Source: Mycobacterium colombiense CECT 3035 (GTDB taxonomy: Bacteria > Actinomycetota > Actinomycetes > Mycobacteriales > Mycobacteriaceae). Taken from it: a stretch of DNA of 64,000 nucleotides. The notes beneath the pieces were generated by a model. That model did no database searches. It saw only the letters and a program-made list of their open reading frames with translations, and was not told where the DNA came from. The position numbers and the translations under genes are program-made. Where the stretch lies: contig NZ_CP020821.1 of NCBI RefSeq assembly GCF_002105755.1, positions 186,001-250,000 of the forward strand. Direction: 5' to 3'. How positions within the stretch are numbered: position 1 is the first letter of the stretch; each line of letters opens with the position of its first letter. Of this stretch, positions 1 through 8,027 are shown one piece after another.

Positions 1-141
1 TTCGAGCACTCGACGCTCGCGCGCGATGTGTTCGGCGGCGAGGTGGTCGCGCACTACCTGAACAACGCCCGGGTGGAGTTGGCGGCGTTCAACGCGGCGG
101 TCACCGACTGGGAGAGGATGCGTGGGTTTGAACGCCTCTGA
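1..141 (+). CDS. Glutamine synthetase-like protein, C-terminal fragment
   Basis: Frame 1 is open from the window edge and encodes the last 46 residues of a protein ending in a TDWERMRGFERL-type tail. The 'HYLNNARVELAAFNAAVTDWE' style of C-terminus is typical of glutamine synthetase and gamma-glutamylpolyamine synthetase-like proteins. In M. tuberculosis the neighbouring gene at this place is glnA4 (from memory), and the downstream amidotransferase and aldehyde dehydrogenase fit a gamma-glutamyl amine pathway. The catalytic part lies outside the window, so the substrate cannot be judged. The stop overlaps the start of the next gene by 20 nt, which suggests one operon. Confidence 0.7.
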   Translation, partial: FEHSTLARDVFGGEVVAHYLNNARVELAAFNAAVTDWERMRGFERL

Positions 142-937
142 ACTTGATGGTGGCGACCCGCTGCGCCCGGCTGCGCCGCGCTTGCGATCGCCACGGCTTG
201 ATGGTGGCGACCCGCTGCGCCCCGTCGTCGGCCTGACCACCTATCTGGAACAGGTGCAGACCGGCATTTGGGACATCCGCGCCGGGTACCTGCCCGCCGA
301 CTACTTCGAAGGCGTCCTGCTCGCCGGCGGGATCGCGGTGCTGCTGCCGCCGCAGCCGGTGGACGCCGGAATCGTCGACGCGGTCCTGGACGGCCTGCAC
401 GCGCTGGTGATCACCGGCGGCTACGACCTGGACCCCGCCAGCTACGGCCAGCAACCGCACCCCACCACCGACACGCCGCGAACCGACCGCGACGCGTGGG
501 AATTCGCGCTGCTGGAGGGCGCGCTGCGGCGGGGCCTGCCGGTGCTGGGTATCTGCCGCGGCGCACAGGTGCTCAACGTCGCGCTGGGCGGCACGCTGCA
601 CCAGCACCTGCCCGACGTCCTGGGCCACAGCGGGCATCGGGCGGGCAACGGGGTGTTCACCAGGCTGCCAGTGCGCACGGTGGCGGGCACCCGGCTCGCC
701 GCGCTGGTCGGGGAGTCCGCCGATGCGCCGAGCTATCACCACCAGGCCGTCGACCGGGTGGGGGACGGCCTGGTGGTCAGCGCGCGGGACGCCGACGGCG
801 TCGTGGAGGCGCTGGAGCTGCCGGGCGACAGATTTGTGCTTGCGGTGCAATGGCATCCGGAACAGTCGCTGGAAGACCTGCGGTTGTTCGCGGCGATCGT
901 CGACGCCGCCCGGTCCTACGCGGAGCGCACGAGTTGA
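122..937 (+). CDS. Class I glutamine amidotransferase / gamma-glutamyl-GABA hydrolase (Rv2859c-like)
   Basis: The 271-aa protein belongs to the peptidase C26 (PuuD-like) family that hydrolyses gamma-glutamyl amides such as gamma-glutamyl-GABA. Visible motifs are the substrate-side GGYDLDP, the nucleophile elbow GICRGAQ with the catalytic Cys, and the C-terminal HPEQ with catalytic His and Glu. The GTG start at 122 lies inside the end of the upstream synthetase gene. No alternative start lies between the N-terminal repeat region and the conserved core (RPVVGLTTYLE). The first ~35 residues contain LDGGDPLRP twice, encoded by a copy and a half of a dispersed palindromic repeat, so this N-terminus looks acquired from repeat DNA. 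TTG of the next gene overlaps its stop, which suggests co-translation with aldC. Confidence 0.85.
   Translation: MGLNASELDGGDPLRPAAPRLRSPRLDGGDPLRPVVGLTTYLEQVQTGIWDIRAGYLPADYFEGVLLAGGIAVLLPPQPVDAGIVDAVLDGLHALVITGGYDLDPASYGQQPHPTTDTPRTDRDAWEFALLEGALRRGLPVLGICRGAQVLNVALGGTLHQHLPDVLGHSGHRAGNGVFTRLPVRTVAGTRLAALVGESADAPSYHHQAVDRVGDGLVVSARDADGVVEALELPGDRFVLAVQWHPEQSLEDLRLFAAIVDAARSYAERTS
146..222 (+). repeat. Dispersed palindromic element, one copy and a half inside a coding region
   Basis: A 49-bp unit at 146-194 begins gatggtggcgacc and ends gatcgccac, with complementary outer arms (gtggcga and tcgccac). Its first half recurs at 200-222. The same unit occurs between genes at 32070-32158, in a covarying form at 35058-35109 and as a short hairpin at 36882-36904. 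Here it is translated as the N-terminus of the amidotransferase. Confidence 0.7.
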
Positions 938-2298
938 GCGCCGCGCGGCTGATCAACCCGGCGACCGAGGAGGTGCTGCGCTCGGTCGAGCACGCCGACG
1001 CCGCCGCCGTCGACGACGCGGTGGACCGGGCGCGGGCAGCCCAGCGGCGGTGGGCCGCGTTGTCCCCGGCCGAACGGGCCGCCGGCCTGCGGGACTTCGC
1101 CGCGGCCGTCGACGCGCATCTCGACGAGCTGGCCGCGCTCGAGGTCGCCAACTCCGGGCATCCCATCGGCTCAGCCGAATGGGAGGCCGGTCACGTCCGC
1201 GACGTGCTGAATTTCTACGCGGCCAGCCCGGAACGCTTGTCCGGCAAGCAGATTCCCGTCGCCGGCGGCCTGGACGTCACGTTCAACGAACCGATGGGCG
1301 TGGTCGGCGTGATCACCCCGTGGAACTTCCCCATGCCCATCGCGTCGTGGGGCTTCGCACCGGCGCTGGCCGCTGGCAACGCCGTGCTGATCAAACCCGC
1401 CGAGGCGACGCCGCTGACCACCATCCGGCTCGGCGAGCTCGCGGCGCAAGCCGGGCTCGACGCGGACCTGCTGCAGGTGCTGCCGGGTCGGGGCGCGGTC
1501 GTCGGGGAGCGGTTCATCACCCACGCGGGAGTCCGCAAAATCGTGTTCACCGGGTCCACCGACGTCGGCAAACAGGTGATGTCCCGCGCGGCCGCTCAGG
1601 TGAAGCGGGTGACTCTGGAACTGGGCGGCAAGAGCGCCAACATCGTGTTCGCCGACTGCGACCTCGAGCGGGCCGCCGCGACCGCACCGGCCGGGGTGTT
1701 CGACAACGCGGGGCAGGACTGCTGCGCTCGCAGCCGAATCCTGGTGCAGCGCAGCGTCTATGACAGGTTCATGGAGCTGCTCGAGCCCGCCGTCACCGGC
1801 GTCGTGGTGGGCGACCCGGCGTCCCGGGACACCGAGATGGGTCCGCTGGTGTCGGCCGCGCACCGCGACAAGGTGGCGTCCTACGTCCCCGACGACGCGC
1901 CCGTCGCATTCCGCGGCACCGCGCCGACCGGCCCCGGATTCTGGTTCCCTCCAACGGTTCTGACCCCGCAGCGCACCGACCGCAGCGTCACCGAGGAGAT
2001 CTTCGGCCCGGTCGTCACGGTGCTGGCCTTCGACGACGAGCGCGACGCCATCGCGCTGGCCAACGACACCAGCTACGGGCTGTCCGGATCAATCTGGACC
2101 GACGACCTGTCCCGTGCGCTGCGCGTGTGCCGGGCGATCGAATCCGGGAATCTGTCGGTGAATTCGCACTCGTCGGTGCGGTACAGCACGCCGTTCGGCG
2201 GGTTCAAGCAGTCGGGGCTGGGCCGTGAGCTGGGCCCGGATGCGCCGTTGCACTTCACCGAGACCAAGAACGTATTCATCGCGATCAGAGAGGACTAG
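934..2298 (+). CDS. aldC: NAD(P)-dependent aldehyde dehydrogenase (AldC-like)
   Basis: This 454-aa protein is a full-length aldehyde dehydrogenase superfamily member that oxidises aldehydes to acids. It shows the cofactor-binding segment TPWNFPMPIASW, FTGSTDVGKQ, the catalytic Glu motif LELGGKSAN and the catalytic Cys motif NAGQDCCARSR. A further conserved motif is EEIFGPVV. The TTG at 934 overlaps the upstream TGA and gives a protein of the same length as M. tuberculosis AldC; an upstream extension in this frame would read through the amidotransferase gene and is not credible. Its place after a gamma-glutamyl-amine hydrolase suggests it oxidises an amine-derived aldehyde such as a semialdehyde; this is inferred from context. 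Confidence 0.88.
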   Translation: MSAARLINPATEEVLRSVEHADAAAVDDAVDRARAAQRRWAALSPAERAAGLRDFAAAVDAHLDELAALEVANSGHPIGSAEWEAGHVRDVLNFYAASPERLSGKQIPVAGGLDVTFNEPMGVVGVITPWNFPMPIASWGFAPALAAGNAVLIKPAEATPLTTIRLGELAAQAGLDADLLQVLPGRGAVVGERFITHAGVRKIVFTGSTDVGKQVMSRAAAQVKRVTLELGGKSANIVFADCDLERAAATAPAGVFDNAGQDCCARSRILVQRSVYDRFMELLEPAVTGVVVGDPASRDTEMGPLVSAAHRDKVASYVPDDAPVAFRGTAPTGPGFWFPPTVLTPQRTDRSVTEEIFGPVVTVLAFDDERDAIALANDTSYGLSGSIWTDDLSRALRVCRAIESGNLSVNSHSSVRYSTPFGGFKQSGLGRELGPDAPLHFTETKNVFIAIRED

Positions 2299-2301
2299 GC
2301 G

Positions 2302-3081
2302 GTGGCGGTCGATCTCACCCAACGATTGGCGGGCCGTGTGGCCGTCGTCACCGGCGCCGGCGGCGGCATCGGGCTGGCCGCGGCGCGGCGGATGCGCGCC
2401 GAGGGCGCCACCATCGTGGTCGGCGACATCGACGCCGACGCGAGCGCCGCGGCGGCCGACGAACTCTCCGGCCTGTTCGTGCCCACCGACGTGTCCGACG
2501 AAGACGCGGTCAACGCGCTCTTCGATACCGCGGCGCGGTCCCACGGGCGCATCGACATCGCGTTCAACAATGCCGGCATCTCACCGCCCGACGACGACCT
2601 GATCGAGAACACCGAATTGCCGGCGTGGCAACGCGTCCAAGACGTCAACCTGAAGTCGGTGTACCTGTGCTGCCGGGCGGCGTTGCGGCACATGGTTCCG
2701 GCGCGGAAGGGCTCGATCATCAACACGGCGTCGTTCGTCGCCGTCCTGGGGTCGGCGACGTCGCAGATCTCCTACACCGCGTCCAAGGGCGGCGTGCTGG
2801 CGATGTCGCGCGAGCTGGGTGTGCAGTTCGCCCGGCAGGGCATCCGGGTGAACGCGCTGTGCCCCGGGCCGGTCAACACCCCACTGCTGCAAGAGCTTTT
2901 CGCCAAGGACCCCGAGCGGGCCGCCCGCCGGCTGGTGCACGTCCCGGTGGGCCGATTCGCCAACCCGGACGAGATCGCCTCAGCGGTGGCATTTTTGGCC
3001 AGCGACGACGCATCGTTCGTCACCGCCTCGACGTTCATGGTCGACGGCGGCATCAGCGCGGCCTACGTCACCCCGCTTTAG
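2302..3081 (+). CDS. Short-chain dehydrogenase/reductase (Rv2857c-like)
   Basis: The 259-aa protein is a classical SDR. It has the Rossmann glycine motif TGAGGGIG near residue 18, NNAG near residue 90, the catalytic Ser region (NTASFV), the YTASK catalytic Tyr-Lys pair and a C-terminal VDGG. The GTG start follows the aldC stop by 3 nt, so it is the last gene of the same operon. Its stop overlaps by 4 nt the end of the convergent PPE gene. The substrate is unknown; context suggests a hydroxyl or carbonyl intermediate of the amine-degradation set. Confidence 0.88.
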   Translation: MAVDLTQRLAGRVAVVTGAGGGIGLAAARRMRAEGATIVVGDIDADASAAAADELSGLFVPTDVSDEDAVNALFDTAARSHGRIDIAFNNAGISPPDDDLIENTELPAWQRVQDVNLKSVYLCCRAALRHMVPARKGSIINTASFVAVLGSATSQISYTASKGGVLAMSRELGVQFARQGIRVNALCPGPVNTPLLQELFAKDPERAARRLVHVPVGRFANPDEIASAVAFLASDDASFVTASTFMVDGGISAAYVTPL

Positions 3082-4025
3082 CCGCCGTACTTATCGGCCG
3101 CGTGTGACTCGCTGCTCGCGACCAAGTGGATGGGCTCGCCGACCCGCTCCTCGCGCGGCCGCTCCATCATCGGGGCCGCGGCCACCCAGGCGCGCGGCAC
3201 CGACAGCACGCCGAGCGCCGTCCCGCGGCCCAGGCCCGCGCGCACGCCGTCGGTGACAGCGGGCTTGGGGAACAGCGATCGCAGGGCCGCGGTCTTGTTC
3301 ATGGAATTGAGGCGGCCGATCGCGAAGTCCGACGGCGCGGTCACCGAATTCAGTTTCGACAGCGACGGGGTGACCGCGGCGAGCGACGCCTCGAGCGTGG
3401 TCAGCGGCGACGACGACAGCCGGTTGAGGGTGTCGGGTATCGCCGACAGCAGTTCGCCGCCGGCCGAGATCACGTCCGGCGCCGATTGCAGGGCCCAATT
3501 ACGTTTCTTGGCAACGGGATTGCCGGGCGGGGCGGGGAAGGGCGACATGGTCGCGGCACCGGCCGCGGCCGCGGCGTAGGCGCGCATGGCCTCGGCGTTG
3601 CGCGCCCACATCGCGTCGTACTCGGCGTCGACGTTCGCGATCGCCGCGCTCCGCTGGCCCAGGCAGTTCGTCGACAGCAGCGACGTCCGCTGCGCGCGGT
3701 TGCCGGCGATCTCCGGCGGCGGCACCGTCGCCGTGAAGGCCCGCTGATGCGCGCCGGCCGCCGCCGTGAGCTGGGCGGCCGCCTGCTGACTTCGGGCCGC
3801 GACGGCGCCGAGCCAGTCGACGTAGCGTGCCGCGGCGCCGGTGAGCACGGGGCCCGCGCCGCCCGCCGCCAGCTGAGCGGTCACCGCCCGGTAATCGGCC
3901 GCCGCGGTGAACAACCGCGCCGCCAACGTTTCCCACGCCGCGGCGGCGCACATCATCGATCCCGCGCCGGGACCGGAATACATCAGCCCGGAGTTGATCT
4001 CCGGAGCCAGCGTCGCGAAATCCAT
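3078..4025 (-). CDS. PPE family protein
   Basis: The 315-aa protein starts MDFATLAPEINSGLMYSGPG, the standard PPE N-terminus with its Pro-Glu pair, followed by an Ala-rich helical domain of about 180 residues (AAAAWETLAARL, WARNAEAMRAYAAA). PPE proteins are normally exported by ESX type VII systems as heterodimers with PE proteins. No PE gene or ESX component lies next to it, so a partner would have to be encoded elsewhere. The C-terminal part (about residues 180-315) is of low complexity without MPTR repeats, GxxSVPxxW or a recognised enzymatic domain; it contains LGVLSVPRAWVAAAP, which resembles the PPE-SVP region. It is convergent with the SDR gene (4-nt overlap). The function is unknown. 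Confidence 0.85.
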   Translation of the reverse strand: MDFATLAPEINSGLMYSGPGAGSMMCAAAAWETLAARLFTAAADYRAVTAQLAAGGAGPVLTGAAARYVDWLGAVAARSQQAAAQLTAAAGAHQRAFTATVPPPEIAGNRAQRTSLLSTNCLGQRSAAIANVDAEYDAMWARNAEAMRAYAAAAAGAATMSPFPAPPGNPVAKKRNWALQSAPDVISAGGELLSAIPDTLNRLSSSPLTTLEASLAAVTPSLSKLNSVTAPSDFAIGRLNSMNKTAALRSLFPKPAVTDGVRAGLGRGTALGVLSVPRAWVAAAPMMERPREERVGEPIHLVASSESHAADKYGG

Positions 4026-4167
4026 TACAGCCTCCGCCTGCCCATGGCGGCGTCAGTGGTGCCCGAACACATGAGGTCTTCTTTCACGAGATAGACACGG
4101 GGGTTACACGCCGTTGGGCGCTTGCCCGCCTCGGTAACCGTCGGCGACACACGCCCCTGGGTCACGA

Positions 4168-4626
4168 TCAGCGGCGGGCGACGCAGATCCGGGTCAAGAT
4201 ATCTCGGTCGGACACGACGGCCGCGGGAGCGCGGGGTCCGGTGCCGCCGGGCGCAAACCCTGCCGGGGTGAACGACAGCGGCGCCGGCGTCAGCACCGAG
4301 TGCGGTGACAACCGGTTCCAGGTCAGGGGCTGTTCTTTGGTCATCCACGCGCTGCGGAACGGCTTCGTGTTGGTCTTTTTCGCCGGTGCCGAAGATTCCG
4401 CAGCGGCCAGGTCGGCCCGGCCGGGGGCGACGGGACGCTGCTGCGTCGGACCGCCGTGCGCGCCGACGGTCGGCGCTGACCACGCCGCCGGCTGCGGCGC
4501 GGCCGTCGCGGCGAGGTTGGGTCGCACCGAGGAACCCGTGAGCAGGGCGACGAACACCCCCAGCGCCGCGGTAACCGCGATGGCCAGCCGCCATCGCCGA
4601 GTTGCGCCAACGCCCTTGAAAACCAC
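4168..4626 (-). CDS. Hypothetical membrane-anchored or secreted protein
   Basis: This is a 152-aa reading frame with a GTG start. Residues 1-12 are basic (MVFKGVGATRRW). A hydrophobic stretch at about 13-34 (LAIAVTAALGVFVALL) would serve as a membrane anchor or uncleaved signal. The rest is Pro/Ala-rich and lacks a recognisable fold; two sections carry PAPLSFTPAGFAPGG and a terminal ILTRICVARR. I do not recognise a family. It stands alone between the PPE gene and the phosphatase gene, with 142 nt to the PPE start and 85 nt to the phosphatase stop. The hydrophobic segment and codon-like composition favour a real gene, but the start is uncertain. Confidence 0.5.
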   Translation of the reverse strand: MVFKGVGATRRWRLAIAVTAALGVFVALLTGSSVRPNLAATAAPQPAAWSAPTVGAHGGPTQQRPVAPGRADLAAAESSAPAKKTNTKPFRSAWMTKEQPLTWNRLSPHSVLTPAPLSFTPAGFAPGGTGPRAPAAVVSDRDILTRICVARR

Positions 4627-4711
4627 AGTGCACCGAATGTACCGCGCGAAGATCGGTGAACGGTTGCGGCGAGCTGTGAACTCGATCCGAGTCCGATGTG
4701 TGTTTGCGCAG

Positions 4712-5836
4712 CTACGGGCGGAAAACGATCAGCGGAATCGCCATCTCCGCCGCGGTGGCTCCGCCGTGAAAGCCGACCAGGCGCGCCGTTTCCGGGGGCT
4801 CGTGCGCGCTGGCCAGCACCGCGGTGTCGCCGGAACAGACGACCACCACGTCGCCGAGCCGCTCGGTGTGTGGCGCGGCGACCGGCCCGAACATGCCGGT
4901 GGCCACCGCCTGCTCGCGGCTGTATACGGTGGCCCGGCCGTCCAGCAGCTCACCCCACACGGCCTGCACGTCGGCGGCGGCGCCCGGCTCGGTGTGCAGG
5001 TACCGCACCCGCGGCTCGCCGGCCACCACCCGGATCCCCTCGGACAGCCGGGGGTCGGTGTCGAGGTCGACGCGCGCGTCGGGTGGGACGTTGATGCCGC
5101 CGTGGTCGGCGGTCACCAGCACCGCCGCGTTCGCCGGCAGCGCGTCCAACAGGCGCGACAGCAGCACGTCGATGTTGGCGGCCGCGGCGTGCCACTGCTC
5201 GGAGCCGATGCCGAAGACGTGGGCGGCGGTGTCGAGTTCGGCGGTGTAGCCGTAGACCAGCCCCGGCGCCGCGCGCAGCTCGTCGGCGACCAGCCCCGCG
5301 TAGTCCCCGGTGGGATCGGCCGGGTGCAACTCGGCGCCGCGATAGGCGGCCTCGGTCAGCCCGCTGCCGATGAAAGCGGCGGGCAGCACGGCGCGCGCGC
5401 TCACGCCGGCGTTCTTGAGCCGTTCGAACCAGGTCGGCACCGGCTGCCAGAGCGCGGGCGGCGGGTCGTCGCGCCACCGGACATGGTGGAGCACCCGGTC
5501 GGTGCCGGGCACCTTGAGCGTGAAGCCCAGGATCCCGTGTTCGCCCGGCAGCGCACCGGTGCCCAGCGACACCAGGCTGGTCGGAGTGGTCGACGGGAAC
5601 GTGCAGTCCAGCCGGGTCAGGCGCCCGGTGGCACCGGCCAGCACGGACGCGAGCAGCGGCGCGCCGGCGGCCAGCTGGGGAAGCAGGTGCCAGCCCAGCC
5701 CGTCGACCAGCACGACGAGCACTCGGTCGATCCGGTCGGCGTCCGCCCAGTCCGCCACCGCCACGTTGTCCACCGCGGCCGGGACCCCGAGCAGCGCGGC
5801 CGCGGCGGGCAGCACGTCGCACAGGGAACCGGGCAC
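4712..5836 (-). CDS. Alkaline phosphatase superfamily (type I phosphodiesterase/nucleotide pyrophosphatase-like) protein
   Basis: The 374-aa protein shows the core of the alkaline phosphatase superfamily. These are a metal-binding VLVDGLGW near residue 43, the nucleophile region TFPSTTPTSLVSLGTG near residue 80, a substrate-pocket ELDTAAHVFG, and the metal-binding VTADHGG and FHGG His motifs. No signal peptide is evident, so it is probably cytoplasmic. It lies only 21 nt after the last hydrogenase-cluster gene in the same direction and may be transcribed with it. The link to hydrogenase is by position only. The substrate (nucleotide, phosphodiester or phosphonate) cannot be told from sequence. 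Confidence 0.75.
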   Translation of the reverse strand: MPGSLCDVLPAAAALLGVPAAVDNVAVADWADADRIDRVLVVLVDGLGWHLLPQLAAGAPLLASVLAGATGRLTRLDCTFPSTTPTSLVSLGTGALPGEHGILGFTLKVPGTDRVLHHVRWRDDPPPALWQPVPTWFERLKNAGVSARAVLPAAFIGSGLTEAAYRGAELHPADPTGDYAGLVADELRAAPGLVYGYTAELDTAAHVFGIGSEQWHAAAANIDVLLSRLLDALPANAAVLVTADHGGINVPPDARVDLDTDPRLSEGIRVVAGEPRVRYLHTEPGAAADVQAVWGELLDGRATVYSREQAVATGMFGPVAAPHTERLGDVVVVCSGDTAVLASAHEPPETARLVGFHGGATAAEMAIPLIVFRP

Positions 5837-5857
5837 GGGGCCAGTCTGGCGGTCAAG

Positions 5858-6580
5858 TCAGACGCGCGCCAGTCGGCCGCTGGTCGCCAGCAGCTGCCGA
5901 TCCGTGCTGTCGGTCAGCGCGCACAGCTGCGCCGGCGACAGCCGGCCGCACAATCGGCCCCAGTGCATCGCCACCACATCACCGGCGGCCACGTCGGGCA
6001 CCGCGCTGTACCCGTCGGCCCACACCTCGAGAACCCGGGGCGCCGGTTCGGACAGCGTCAGCGCCCGGCCATCCCAGGCCAGCCTTTCGCACAACACCTC
6101 GACGCGGTCGGCATCGCGGGAAAGCGCTGTGCCCCAAGTGATCCGGCAGTTGTCGAGCACACTCAACGGATGCTCATCCATGCCGCGCCCGAGAAACCGC
6201 GTCCACGGATACACCCCGAACACGTGGAAGCAGTGATTGCCGGCGGCCTCGCAGGCCAGATCGGCGGTCAGGTGCGACCAGTAGTGGCCGGCCTGCGGGC
6301 CGATGATCGCGAGCAGCGCGTCGAAGAAGTCCTGCGGGTCCAGACCGGCCGCGACGCCCCCGCCGAGCCAATACGATTCGACCAGACGGTAATCCAGCGG
6401 GTCGGCGATGCCGGTCAGTTGCGACAGCACCCGCAGATATGGCCACGCGCCGGAGAACTTCGTCGCCGCCCTGCGCACGTCGGCGACCGACCCGTCGCGC
6501 AGGGTGGCCCCCAACGGTGGACCGCAATAACCGAGCGCGTTGGGCGCATAGGCGTAGCGGGCGAACATCTCGGCGCCCAT
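5858..6580 (-). CDS. Hydrogenase-cluster protein of unknown function (DUF6390-like)
   Basis: The 240-aa protein starts MGAEMFARYAYAPNALGYCG. This matches my memory of the DUF6390 family found in actinobacterial uptake-hydrogenase clusters. Conserved-looking features are LGYCGPP, a WPYLR segment, HYWSHLTADLACEAAGNHCFH with several His and Cys that could bind metal, and a late WGRLCGRLS. The ATG at 6580 follows the hypD stop by 8 nt, so it belongs to the hyp operon. No signal peptide is seen. A role in hydrogenase maturation or electron transfer is inferred from context only. Confidence 0.7.
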   Translation of the reverse strand: MGAEMFARYAYAPNALGYCGPPLGATLRDGSVADVRRAATKFSGAWPYLRVLSQLTGIADPLDYRLVESYWLGGGVAAGLDPQDFFDALLAIIGPQAGHYWSHLTADLACEAAGNHCFHVFGVYPWTRFLGRGMDEHPLSVLDNCRITWGTALSRDADRVEVLCERLAWDGRALTLSEPAPRVLEVWADGYSAVPDVAAGDVVAMHWGRLCGRLSPAQLCALTDSTDRQLLATSGRLARV

Positions 6581-6588
6581 GTCAGCGG

Positions 6589-7719
6589 TCAAGTGCGCCC
6601 CACCAGCTTGACGGCGTCGCGGTGCATGCGCCCGAAGTTGTAGTAGGCCGCACAGGCGCCCTCCGGGGACACCATGCAGGTTCCGATCGGCGTCTCCGGT
6701 GTGCAGGCGGTACCGAAAACCTTGCACTCCCAAGGCTTGAGCACGCCCTTGAGCACCTCGCCGCATTGGCAGGCCTTCGGGTCGGCGACGCGCACGCCGG
6801 GCATCGCGAACCGCAGCTCGGCGTCGAACTCGGCGAAGTCGTCGTGCAGCCGCAGCGCGCTCTGCGAGATGAAACCCAGCCCGCGCCATTCGAAGTGCGG
6901 GCGCAGCGCGAACACCTTGCCCATCAATGCCAGCGCCGCGGGGTTGCCGTGCTCGGGTACCACGCGCTTGTACTGGTTCTCCACCTCGCAGCGGCCCTCG
7001 CGGATCTGGCGCAGCAGCATCGCGACCGAGGCCAGGATGTCCAGCGGCTCGAAACCGGCCACCACCAACGGCTTTCGATACACGTCCGGCACGAACCGGT
7101 ACGGGCGGTTGCCCACCACGGTGGACACGTGCCCGGGACCGATGAAACCCGACAGCCGCAGGTCCGGTGACTCGAGGATGGCCCGGATCGGCGGCACGAT
7201 GGTGACGTGGTTGCAGAAGACGCTGAAGTTGGGCAGGCCCAATTCGCGCGCCCGCACCAGGGTCACCGCGGTCGACGGCGCGGTGGTCTCGAAACCGATG
7301 GCGAAGAACACCACGTGTTTGTCGGGGTTGTCGACCGCGATCTTCAACGCGTCCAGCGGGGAGTAGACGAACCGCACGTCGGCCCCGCGGGCCTTGGCGT
7401 CCAGCAGGCTGCCGTGCGAGCCGGGCACCCGCATCATGTCCCCGAAGCAGGTGAAGATCACGCCGGGTTGGCCGGCCAGCCACATCGCGTCGTCGATGCG
7501 GCCCATCGGGATCACGCAGACCGGGCAGCCCGGCCCGTGCACCAGTTCGACGTTGTCCGGCAGCAGGTGTTCGATGCCGTGCCGGTAGATGGTGTGCGTG
7601 TGCCCGCCGCACACCTCCATGAATTTGAAGTCCTCGCCGCCGTCACCGGCCAGGTGTTCGATGGCCGTCAGCAGCTTGCGCGCTGCGGCCGGGTCACGGA
7701 ATTCGTCAACGAATTTCAT
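6589..7719 (-). CDS. hypD: Hydrogenase maturation protein HypD
   Basis: HypD (376 aa) is the [4Fe-4S] scaffold that, with HypC, assembles the Fe(CN)2CO unit of the [NiFe] active site. The characteristic motifs are present: CGGHTH (Cys37), GPGCPVC (Cys65, Cys68), GFETTAPSTA, and the C-terminal cluster-binding Cys set in CQCGEVLKG, FGTACTP, GTCMV and GACAAYY. Length is normal for the family. It sits between hypC and the DUF6390-like gene in a run of minus-strand maturation genes, with a 14-nt gap to hypC. Confidence 0.97.
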   Translation of the reverse strand: MKFVDEFRDPAAARKLLTAIEHLAGDGGEDFKFMEVCGGHTHTIYRHGIEHLLPDNVELVHGPGCPVCVIPMGRIDDAMWLAGQPGVIFTCFGDMMRVPGSHGSLLDAKARGADVRFVYSPLDALKIAVDNPDKHVVFFAIGFETTAPSTAVTLVRARELGLPNFSVFCNHVTIVPPIRAILESPDLRLSGFIGPGHVSTVVGNRPYRFVPDVYRKPLVVAGFEPLDILASVAMLLRQIREGRCEVENQYKRVVPEHGNPAALALMGKVFALRPHFEWRGLGFISQSALRLHDDFAEFDAELRFAMPGVRVADPKACQCGEVLKGVLKPWECKVFGTACTPETPIGTCMVSPEGACAAYYNFGRMHRDAVKLVGRT

Positions 7720-7733
7720 TGCCGCTCCTAGGG

Positions 7734-8006
7734 TCAGACGATGGCCGACGAATCGAAGGCCTGCATTTCGACCGCGTACGTGTCGCCGAGTTTCTTGATG
7801 GCGGCCAAGGTGAGCAGCGCCTCGGTCTCGTCGATCTTGGCCATCGCGAACCCGACGTGCACCAGCACCCAGTCGTCCGGGGTGGGCATGTCGTCTTCCA
7901 ACAGGCGCACGCTGATCGTGCGTTGCACGCCGCTGACGTCAACCTTCGCCAAATAATTTGCAGGATCGGTGATCTCCACGATCCGGCCCGGAATTCCTAG
8001 GCACAT
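7734..8006 (-). CDS. hypC: Hydrogenase maturation chaperone HypC (copy 1)
   Basis: The 90-aa protein starts MCLGIPGRIVEI. Cys2 of this motif is the residue HypC uses to carry the iron unit and bind the large-subunit precursor. The ATG at 8006 is chosen because HypC function needs Cys directly after the initiator Met; an in-frame upstream start would bury it. The remainder (DDWVLVHVGFAMAKID) is the usual OB-fold core. A second stand-alone HypC (12886-13152) and a HypC domain fused to a SIS-like domain (9799-10518) lie in the same operon, so division of labour among them is likely. Confidence 0.95.
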   Translation of the reverse strand: MCLGIPGRIVEITDPANYLAKVDVSGVQRTISVRLLEDDMPTPDDWVLVHVGFAMAKIDETEALLTLAAIKKLGDTYAVEMQAFDSSAIV

Positions 8007-8027
8007 GTCGGTGTATCTCCTCATCTA

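Noticed and set aside
4241-6643. 800-codon open frame on the plus strand across the phosphatase and DUF6390-like genes
   Set aside because: It is an antisense shadow of two well-supported minus-strand genes, Arg/Gly/His-rich without motifs.
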